This document shows positions 18,075 through 25,605 of a stretch of DNA of 64,000 nt, piece by piece. A program made the translations under genes and the position numbers. Location of the stretch: positions 295,168 through 359,167 of the forward strand of contig NZ_BPRE01000005.1 of NCBI RefSeq assembly GCF_022179765.1, written 5' to 3'. How positions within the stretch are numbered: the first letter of the stretch is position 1; each line of letters starts with the position of its first letter. Origin of the DNA: Methylorubrum suomiense. Its GTDB lineage: Bacteria; Pseudomonadota; Alphaproteobacteria; Rhizobiales; Beijerinckiaceae. The notes below the pieces were generated by a model. That model was not told where the DNA came from and did no database searches. It saw only the letters and a list, made by a program, of their open reading frames with translations.

Positions 18075-18407
18075 ATGTGCCTCCGCGCTCACGATGGCAG
18101 AAACAAAACACTTATACAAATACATTAATAGGAAAGACGGGACTGATAGCCAACCAATCGCAGCCGATCGACCCTTGTTGCTTATCACACCGTAAGCATT
18201 AGGAAAGTACCAAACGCAAAAAATAGTATCATTAAGCTCTATATGAAGTATCGAAGCAAAAGCTCTCAACGTTGACACAACAACGCTGTTTGATGCGTAT
18301 TATATCAGTTCGGAAATGATTCAGCCTTGATCGATGATAAGAAGGCGCTTGCAGTTAGATCATCGTAGTTGGGTACCATTGATATTAGCGCGCTTCTTCC
18401 TGATCAT

Positions 18408-18839
18408 TTAGCGCGCCCGTGGCGGTCTTGGCTTTTTTGTTTTTGCAATGGTAGCCCGCCGAGCCGAGTATTCCGGAGCGGTCATTGGGTAGCTGTCCGG
18501 TAATCCATATCTAATACGATAACTTTGGGGAGTCATGTCATGCTGTTTTAAGTGTCGTTTCAGCAGCTTGTATCGCTTTCCATCGATAAACGAAATCAGA
18601 GCGTCTGGCTTGATTGATTTTCTTATTTGATCTTGTGTGGGTTTCTCAATATGATTAGCGGGCTTCGGGGCATCTAACCCAGATGCCAAGTTAGCAAGAA
18701 TACTATGAACGCGGTGTATCAGATCAGGAAGCTCATTTGTTGATACAATATTTTTACTAACATAAGCCACCACGATACTAGTCATACGGTCGGCAATCTT
18801 GTCGCGCGCGTCCTCACCAACTTCGTTATTCTTATGCAT
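18408..18839 (-). CDS. MucR/Ros-family transcriptional regulator, zinc ligand changed
   Basis: This 143-residue protein (start MHKNNEVGED) matches the MucR layout: N-terminal DRMTSIVVAYVSKNIVSTNELPDLIHRVHSILANL, then IRKSIKPDALISFIDGKRYKLLKRHLKQHDMTPQSYRIRYGLP. In Ros/MucR proteins the zinc is held by Cys, Asp or Cys, and two His. Here the first Cys is Ser83, while Asp86, His96 and His100 remain. Some Mesorhizobium homologues also lack the ligand and fold without zinc. It may regulate element genes or host genes. It is a lone gene within the element. Confidence 0.85.
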   Translation of the reverse strand: MHKNNEVGEDARDKIADRMTSIVVAYVSKNIVSTNELPDLIHRVHSILANLASGLDAPKPANHIEKPTQDQIRKSIKPDALISFIDGKRYKLLKRHLKQHDMTPQSYRIRYGLPDSYPMTAPEYSARRATIAKTKKPRPPRAR

Positions 18840-19078
18840 AGCCGCAAACACTCTAATATTGCTATAGACGAAGACTGCTTCAAGCAGTCGCCACATGTCT
18901 ACCTATATTATATAACATATGATTACATATATGCAGAAATGAAAAACACGTTACTGGATGATTGTACGCTATCGAACGTTTCATGTTTGGCAGCCGAGAA
19001 GCGGGTCATCCTCAAGCTCACGAACGGTCGGATGCGGCCTGTCGGCCAACCAGTCCGCCGTGCCCTCTCGCGTCACTG

Positions 19079-19642
19079 TCAGATGTTTTGTTTCTGGGCC
19101 TCCGAATCAATGATCCGGTAGACTTGCATCCGTGAACATCCGAGAGCCTTGGCTATGGCGGCGGGACCATACCCCTCTGCCTTCATCGCCATAACCTTCT
19201 CTCGGTCCACCCGTCGTGTCCCACCCTTATAGAGACCCTTCGCTTTCGCGGCTTGGATGCCTTCGCGTTGTCGTTCAAGGATGAACCTGCGCTCCATCTG
19301 ACTCACCATCCCAAGGACGGTCAGGACGATCCTCCCGCTCTCGCCACGGGTTGAAACGTGCGGATCGAGGACGGTCAGATATGCGCCGCGCTGATCGAGT
19401 TCGTGGACGATATTGAGAACGTCGCGCGTATCACGGCCAAGCCTGTCAGCGCGGACCACGACCAGTTCGTCACCCTCGCGAATGAAATCGAGAATGGCAG
19501 CTAGTTCGGTGCGACCCTCACGCGAAGCACCGGACACCTTCTCTGAACGGATCGGCTGGCATCCCTCGACCTTGAGCCGTTCGATCTGAATGTCGAGGGA
19601 TTGATCCAACGAACTGCACCGTGCGTACCCGATCCTCGCCAA
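19079..19642 (-). CDS. Serine recombinase (resolvase/invertase type)
   Basis: The 187-residue protein begins MARIGYARCSSLDQSLDIQ with the catalytic Ser10. Conserved residues follow in GDELVVVRADRLGRDTRDVL. A C-terminal helix-turn-helix (GYGPAAIAKALGCSRMQVYRII) binds DNA. The size matches Tn3-type resolvases and DNA invertases. It may resolve dimers or invert DNA in the element, or be left from a transposon; no resolvase-site repeats were recognised nearby. The gene is visibly richer in GC than the neighbouring element genes, so it may have a separate origin. Confidence 0.93.
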   Translation of the reverse strand: MARIGYARCSSLDQSLDIQIERLKVEGCQPIRSEKVSGASREGRTELAAILDFIREGDELVVVRADRLGRDTRDVLNIVHELDQRGAYLTVLDPHVSTRGESGRIVLTVLGMVSQMERRFILERQREGIQAAKAKGLYKGGTRRVDREKVMAMKAEGYGPAAIAKALGCSRMQVYRIIDSEAQKQNI

Positions 19643-19814
19643 GCGTCACTCCAAGCTCTAGACCCGGTTAGGGTAACGTAACATCGAGCGACAGACAATA
19701 CTGATGTTACGCCTGCGCTTAGTGAGTTTCGTAGGCGGTGTTACGTCACGTCACGGTGCAGCCTGTTGTTGCGATTTTGACATTCTATGATCTTCATAGG
19801 TTAACAGAAGCAAG

Positions 19815-22292
19815 TTATGACGATCGATGCGTGTCATACTTATGTCGCTGACGCCTAGCACTATCAAGGACTCTGTGCTGCTCAGCTTCGTACATGCTTC
19901 TTATTTTATAAGTAAACATGTCATCAGGCGCCATACCAAGCGAATAAAAATCTTTCTCTCGAGCTTCCTCTTCTTCCAAGTACTTAACGAAATCACCTAT
20001 TCTTTCCAATCTCACTTTGACACGCTCCAACCTTTCTCGTCGAGTGAACAACCCAAACTCTCGCTTTGCTGCATCAACGACTTGGTTTGTAAATAGCTCT
20101 GAAAAAAAACCACAATCCGTTGACACCAAGTCGAGGTAGGTAAGATCCGATGATAGATTACTGAGCATGTATGTTCCATAGTTTGTGATTTTTACTGAAT
20201 CAACAGAGGGGGTATATTCATCTATGCGATTACTAGCTTCAATAAATCCATGCTTCAAAAGCATATCAATATTGGCGACAAAGTCATCAGGCATAGCAAA
20301 TGTTTCAACGAAGTAAGACATAAGCTCAGCAACGGCAACATATGCATGATTAGAAGCATTTGTCGCTTTGATCAAGCGTCTTAATATCCTCAAGGCGGTA
20401 TAATGCGAGCCATTACGGGAATATCGTACCTGATAAATATTTGGTATGTTACTAAGAGACTCGTCATAGAAATATCTAGTAGGTATCATAACTGGCTTTA
20501 TGACCTGATGTATCTGAAAACTCCAATGACCAGTAGCAAGCATTTCATCAACATTGGTGTAACCGGATAAGACAAAGCTCCTAAATAAGTCGAGAGACAG
20601 TCGTGTGTCTCCGTGTGCGCAAGCGGTTAAAAAACTTCCAAGGGGAGATCTCTCCGCAGCAAACTCACGCAAAATGATACGGAGGTACCTACAACACTCT
20701 CGCGCATGGACAGGATCAATCAAGCCAAACCGAGCTCGTCGCCTATCACTATTGAGAAGTGAAATCGTGTAGTCCAACCTTTTACGAAATACCTCAGCCG
20801 GTTTAGGCGAGCTAATATGGAAGCCTGAGTTTTGGAACGCATCAAGCAGCCCATGAATCTTCGAGTTATAAAAACGCTCTTCCCGCATAGAAATGATTGT
20901 CATACATTCTAACGCGTTTGATATTTCTTGCGCTGACGAGAAACAAAAATCCTGCATTGCGGGAGAATACTGATCTGTATTGTCCACAACGATGACGATA
21001 CCACGACCCTGACTCTTCCAGTACTCCACCAAACGTTTGGCGCAGTAAGTATGGTCAGACTTCCAGCGCGCCGTAAGACTGTTAAGCTTGAGATTGTATG
21101 CTTCCGAATCGGGCGATAAACCGTAAAGCTCCTGATTAGCAGCAATCGCAAAGCGATCCTTGAATAACTCAAGCAGCTGACCGCGCTCTTGCTTTAAGAT
21201 AGAGTCTTTATCGAGACGATCAACCAGGCTATTCCATATATGCGTCCGTATGACCCTTCGGTCCTCTGGTATATTAAGCAAATCAATGATAGCTGTAGTG
21301 GCATGATCCTGGAGCCATCTGGGAGGCTTATGAAATAGAAGCCGCTTTATGAAAGTCGATTTCCCTGAACCCTTGCCTCCAAATAATATGAGTACTTCAT
21401 TGCGACGACCGTGTTTGATATTTTTAGTTATCCGCCCTCCTAAACGCCCGCCCTTACCTGTGTCATCTAACTGCTGTACCCCATATTCTTCAAAGTATGG
21501 AGTTAAAGAATCATGCAAGATAGTCCTCATGCCCTCTGATGTTTGGTGATAATCTCGTTGTGAGACGTAACATTTATCCATGAACTCGGTATCATCATCA
21601 CCAATCACACCGAAATAGTAGTTGATGATTGGCCTGAGGGTACCAGCAAGCTTATTCGCGCTTATAGAGTACGAATATGAACTAATCTTTTCCTTAGGAT
21701 AAAAGATGGCCCGGTCTTTTGCCGGACTGACTGACAGTAAGCTTGCCAGTGACATCCGTTCGGTAATAGAAGAAAATGAAAGGCTATTTACGGCCTTCGT
21801 GTATTCATCGGAAAAAAAGTTTAAGCTTCGAACCACAAAAGCATTCAGCGTTTCCCATTTCTTTCCTTTTTCAAATGTTTTAAAAAATATCCATTCGTGC
21901 CCATTTGTAATACAAGCGTGCTCGCATCCGGTATCAAAGCAATAGGTTCTAACCTGATTCATAGCCGCTTTGATATTGCCATCAGTCAGCAGCTTCGCGA
22001 TGCCAATGTAACTAGATGTTTCATTGCCGCGATATGCTGATGGAAGCTCGAAATAAACGCCTTCCTTTTTGGCTTCTATAAACAACAAATCATCGCCATT
22101 GGCTTTTTTCAATACATAGTCTGCGAAACCAGGAGCAATATATTCCTCAGTTTCTGTTCTATTACGCGGCCATTTCAGTAGATCATGAATGATTGAATCT
22201 ATAATCTGGTGACGGGTAGTTGCTTCGTTACGATTCCTTGTTTGAGATTCAACTATCAATGATTTAACTATTTCGATGTCATCTTTTGACAC
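19815..22292 (-). CDS. Nuclease-like plus P-loop NTPase protein, candidate defence gene
   Basis: This 825-residue protein starts with a domain like the N-terminal nuclease of type I restriction subunits (residues ~20-135). It has a PD-(D/E)XK-type pattern: Asp58 in GFADYVL and Glu73-Ala-Lys75 in LLFIEAKKEG. A P-loop ATPase domain follows with Walker A GGKGSGKST (305-313) and Walker B VIVVDNTDQ (433-441), as in STAND/KAP-like ATPases. The C-terminal ~350 residues are helical and may form the sensor part. Such nuclease-ATPase proteins on mobile elements are often anti-phage systems, working alone. The gene is AT-rich, next to the right end of the element, and transcribed away from it. Function is inferred from domain layout. 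Confidence 0.72.
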   Translation of the reverse strand: MSKDDIEIVKSLIVESQTRNRNEATTRHQIIDSIIHDLLKWPRNRTETEEYIAPGFADYVLKKANGDDLLFIEAKKEGVYFELPSAYRGNETSSYIGIAKLLTDGNIKAAMNQVRTYCFDTGCEHACITNGHEWIFFKTFEKGKKWETLNAFVVRSLNFFSDEYTKAVNSLSFSSITERMSLASLLSVSPAKDRAIFYPKEKISSYSYSISANKLAGTLRPIINYYFGVIGDDDTEFMDKCYVSQRDYHQTSEGMRTILHDSLTPYFEEYGVQQLDDTGKGGRLGGRITKNIKHGRRNEVLILFGGKGSGKSTFIKRLLFHKPPRWLQDHATTAIIDLLNIPEDRRVIRTHIWNSLVDRLDKDSILKQERGQLLELFKDRFAIAANQELYGLSPDSEAYNLKLNSLTARWKSDHTYCAKRLVEYWKSQGRGIVIVVDNTDQYSPAMQDFCFSSAQEISNALECMTIISMREERFYNSKIHGLLDAFQNSGFHISSPKPAEVFRKRLDYTISLLNSDRRRARFGLIDPVHARECCRYLRIILREFAAERSPLGSFLTACAHGDTRLSLDLFRSFVLSGYTNVDEMLATGHWSFQIHQVIKPVMIPTRYFYDESLSNIPNIYQVRYSRNGSHYTALRILRRLIKATNASNHAYVAVAELMSYFVETFAMPDDFVANIDMLLKHGFIEASNRIDEYTPSVDSVKITNYGTYMLSNLSSDLTYLDLVSTDCGFFSELFTNQVVDAAKREFGLFTRRERLERVKVRLERIGDFVKYLEEEEAREKDFYSLGMAPDDMFTYKIRSMYEAEQHRVLDSARRQRHKYDTHRSS

Positions 22293-22566
22293 GATTGGTA
22301 TCCTCGCATCTACTATTGTGTATGCTGCTAGCCGGCCTGTTCCAATATGCCGGGCCCCTACAGGCTTTTACCACAGCTAGTGATTGGGTATTTTCGAGTA
22401 TCATGCGCTCATTCGTCAACAGCCGTTTTAAAGAGGCAAAAATGACACTGCGATGTGAGAGATTGCTGATTCCAACCCTTTCTCCGTCAATGCAAAGTAT
22501 CGCTCAAGTAGCTGAGCGATAAATGTGGCATAAAGAAAAATATTTAAGTCCATGCCTATGATCGAT

Positions 22567-22749
22567 CTAAGATATGATATGATATACTTTATAAGGATGA
22601 TCGCTACATATGTATTGCCATCCAAATAATGTTTTAATGACTTTGGGCATCTCTACCGTTGGCTGCTTCAGGCTATCATAGAAGCTTTCGAAGCATCGCT
22701 GAGAGGCACATAAGCCTATTTCTAATAGTTGATTATATTCTTTTGCCAA
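22567..22749 (-). CDS. Possible small gene, perhaps frameshifted
   Basis: A 60-codon frame begins MAKEYNQLLEIGLCASQRC and looks protein-like but has no known motif. A second minus-strand frame (ending at 22428) continues after it with FIAQLLERYFALTEKGLES, so one gene of about 100 codons may have been split by a frameshift. It lies upstream of the nuclease-ATPase gene in the same orientation. Support is weak. Confidence 0.25.
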   Translation of the reverse strand: MAKEYNQLLEIGLCASQRCFESFYDSLKQPTVEMPKVIKTLFGWQYICSDHPYKVYHIIS

Positions 22750-22996
22750 ACGGAATAGTGCTGAAAATCGATAAATATTGATAGGATCGTGGAGTATGAT
22801 AGTCGAATATCCTTACGGGAAGCTCGATCTAGTGTCCCTCCGTAGGCCGAATCAGCTTGAGCCGACTGAACCCTTCACTGAGCGCCGGTCACAATCTGGT
22901 CACACCGTCAGTCACAAATCCCTCAAATCGAAGCGTAGGATCATAGCACAGAGCACCGAGCCTACGCCCGATTGAAAGCTCCAAGGTACTGAAAGG

Positions 22997-23013
22997 ACGA
23001 TTGTTTTACGGTT
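22997..23013. repeat. Right copy of the 17-bp subterminal repeat
   Basis: Matches positions 11936-11952 at 15 of 17 bases in the same orientation and lies about 40 bp inside attR. A possible integrase arm site. Confidence 0.35.
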
Positions 23014-23037
23014 ACGTGTGAACACCCGAACATACGC

Positions 23038-25143
23038 TCAAACCAAACTATCGTGCATCTCCTCGGCCCGGAACTGGACGCCGAGCGGATAAACCGCCGC
23101 AGCGCCGAAGCCGAGCGCCGTCGCGACGTGGTGTGACGAGGCGATCTGCCCGCTCTCCGCGATGAGCGAGACGCGCAGGCGCAGGCCCTCGGCGATCAGC
23201 CTTTGATTGACCGCCGAGACGACGATGATCAGCGGTAGCGCCGCGCGTTCCCGGGCGACATGCCGGTCGGTCAGCACCGCGATACCGCCCTCCTCGCGGG
23301 CGAACAGCGAGACGGCCTCGCCGAGATCGTCGATCGCCCGTTCGATGGCGCGCGCATTGGCGGCGGCATCGTCGAGCACGGGCCGGTAGAGGATCTCGAA
23401 GCGGCGATAGGGCGTCGCCGTCTGCTCGCGAATCTTGAGCATGTCGAGATGGGTCAGGATCGGCGAGGCGACGACGATCTGGGGCGCGGCCGGCGCGCCG
23501 ATATTCGGCTTGGCCCCGAGGGCGACGCGCAGCGTCATGCCGTCGGCCTCACGGAGGGAATCGAGCGGTGGATTCGTGACTTGGGCGAAGCGCTGGGAAA
23601 AGTACTTGGCGACGCCGCCCTCCTGGTCCGAGAGCGCGTTGATCGCATTGCCGTAGCCCATCGCCGAAATGCGCTCGGCACCGTTGTCCAGCATCGGGTC
23701 CATCAGGAAGCGGAAGCTTTCCTGATTGTGGGAATAGGCGACGTAGCGCTGATGCCGCGCGAGGTCGCCGTTGTAGCGCAGCGGCGATCCCTGGCCCTCG
23801 GCGGGGATCTCGGGCAAAGCGGCGAGCTCCACCCGCGCCGCGCGCAGGAGTGCGGCGTAGTCGCGCCGGGCCGCCAGCATCTCCAGTGCGTCCAGGGTGC
23901 CGTAGGCGCGCTTCTCGCGATGATCCCAGTAGAGCATGCCGCCCGCCTCGATCCGGCCGCGCCGCAGCACGGTCTCGGGGGGGAAGGCGATCTGCCCGGC
24001 CTCCGACATCACGCAGAGGTACTCCGCCGTCTCGACGGTGCGCAGGGGCCGCAATCCCAGACGATCCAGCCGCGCGCCGATGATCTCGCCGTCGCCGAAG
24101 ATCAGCGCGGCGGGACCGTCGTTCTTCTCCTCGTAGAGAGAGAAGTATTCGAGCATCGCCCGCACGGGATCCGACAGGGTCGCGTCGTTCTCCCAGGCCG
24201 GCGGCATCATCGACACCACTGCTGTGACGAGGTCGAGATCGTCCTGCATCATCCGGCTCTGCAGCGTCTGGTCGAGGCGGCAGGAATCGGACTGCCCCTT
24301 CGGCGCGACGATGCGGCCGTTGCGGGCGCGGGCGATCGCGGCTTCGGAGAGGCGGTTCTTCTTGTCGGTGTTGAGTTCGCCGTTGTGGGCCATCAGCCGG
24401 AAGGGCTGGGCCATGGACGGATGCGGGTCGGTATTCGTCGAAAAGCGCGTGTGAAAGTAGAGCGTGTGGACGCAATGGTCCGGCGCGGCGAGATCGAGAA
24501 AGTAGGGCAAGACCTCGTTCGAGTTGAGCCGCCCCTTCAGCACCTGAGTGCGCGCCGAGAACGACAGCGGATAGAAGCCCTCCAGCGACGGATCGGTGAA
24601 AGCTTCGGCCTCGATCACCAACAGGGCCCGGTAGATCGCCCGATCGAAGGCCGCGAGCGTCGTGCAGCGCGCCGGCGCGGCGAAGACCCATTGGCGGATC
24701 GCGAGCTGATGGCGCACAGCCGCCGGGCGCAACGCCGCCGGATCGACCGGCACCTCGCGCTCCAGCAGAATGTCCAGTCCCTCCTCGGCCAGGGCCGCGG
24801 CGATGATGCGCTCGGCCCGCCCGGACTGGCGCTCATCGTGGGGCATGAAGAAATTGCCGACGCCGAACCGGCCGTTCTCAAGGTCGGGGCGGCCCGTCAG
24901 CCGACGGAAGAAGACAAGGGAGAGGTCGATCGAGATGCCGGCCCCGTCGCCGACACCTTCGGACGACATGCCACCGCGATGCGGGACGGCGCAGAGCGCC
25001 TCGTGGGCCTTGCGCAAGACATCGAAAGTCTGTTGCCCGTCCTTGCGCGTGATGAAGCCGACGCCGCAGCTGCTCGTCTCGCGTGCGGGATCGTAGAGCC
25101 CATATCGTGTGTCGGACATCTTCAAGGACGGCACATCTTCCAT
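23038..25143 (-). pseudogene. gltB: Glutamate synthase large chain, cut by the element
   Basis: The visible 701 codons hold the class II glutamine amidotransferase domain with the N-terminal nucleophile Cys26 (SSCGVGF) after a short propeptide, followed by HRGGMSSEGVGDGAG, HNGELNTDKKNR and the central domain (LGAKPNIGAPAAPQIVVASPILT). The frame ends in SSHHVATALGFGAAAVYPLGVQF, then MHDSLV and a stop in element DNA. A normal GltB has about 1500 residues, so the FMN and 3Fe-4S synthase half is missing and is not found at the other side of the element. The product could at best be a glutaminase fragment. The start is uncertain; alternatives are at 25212 and 25119. Confidence 0.85.
23051..23118. 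repeat. attR: right 68-bp direct repeat
   Basis: Identical to positions 11800-11867. It is part of the reading frame of the glutamate synthase gene, which continues intact to the right. To its left the frame reads five more codons of element DNA and stops. It is probably the right attachment site. Confidence 0.85.
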
Positions 25144-25605
25144 CGCGGCACCCAAGCGGCACTTGGATTCGGCTGGAGCTGGGGCGGACAGCCTGAGCAT
25201 CGGCCCTCCCATGCAGGACTAGTTCACGTCAAGTCTTCACGCAAGATCTCTCGACAAATCTATAAATGTAATCATTCTATATCAGTTTTTATGTATTCTA
25301 CATTTGATCTTATGCCGAGCCCACGCGCCATCGTCGGACAGTGTGATCAGAGATGGCGGTGGGCGACGCCCCCGCTTCCCGGACGCGAGACTGCGCCGCC
25401 GAGCGCGTTCGACGCGAGGTTTTGAGCGATGGCGGCGGGGGATTGCGGGACGCAATCAGCGAGCCCGGATCGAAGGCGGGTCATTCTCCGATCGCGTCGC
25501 GGTCGGCATCCTGTTTGAACCGTGATCGGCGGGCCGCCTGAGGCTATGGCCGATCGAACGGGGCTGCGGCCCGCGCAGCCCCCAGGTCCGATCCAGCAGG
25601 ACCCA
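25144..25605. other. Gap between gltB and the TonB-receptor gene
   Basis: About 460 bp. The AT-rich part near 25240-25320 probably holds the gltB promoter. No gene or terminator was recognised with confidence. Confidence 0.35.

Larger units (their letters stand above)
22293..23037. other. AT-rich right-hand stretch of the element
   Basis: About 740 bp between the nuclease-ATPase start and the disrupted gltB gene. It holds the promoter of the nuclease-ATPase gene, a possible small minus-strand gene (see next entry), and three GTCACA-type pentamer or hexamer copies near 22889-22917, similar to two near 11955-11972 at the left end. Nothing else was recognised. Confidence 0.4.
11800..23118. mobile_element. 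11.3-kb integrative element (genomic island)
   Basis: The element lies between two perfect 68-bp direct repeats. It holds a tyrosine integrase gene next to the left repeat, a helicase-primase gene, a serine recombinase gene, a MucR-like regulator and cargo genes. Its base composition is visibly richer in A+T than both flanks, and codon use differs (many AT-ending codons). No conjugation genes are visible, so it would be a mobilisable or satellite-like element, or a decayed one. The right end disrupts a gltB-type gene. The left end is next to a gspF remnant, so the two flanks do not derive from one gene. Confidence 0.88.

Noticed and set aside
22286..22522. Plus-strand frame with a signal-peptide-like start
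   Set aside because: It overlaps the 5' end and promoter of the nuclease-ATPase gene on the other strand, has no ribosome site, and the rest of the product looks random.
23260..25425. Long plus-strand open frame over gltB
   Set aside because: Antisense shadow of the glutamate synthase gene, without motifs.
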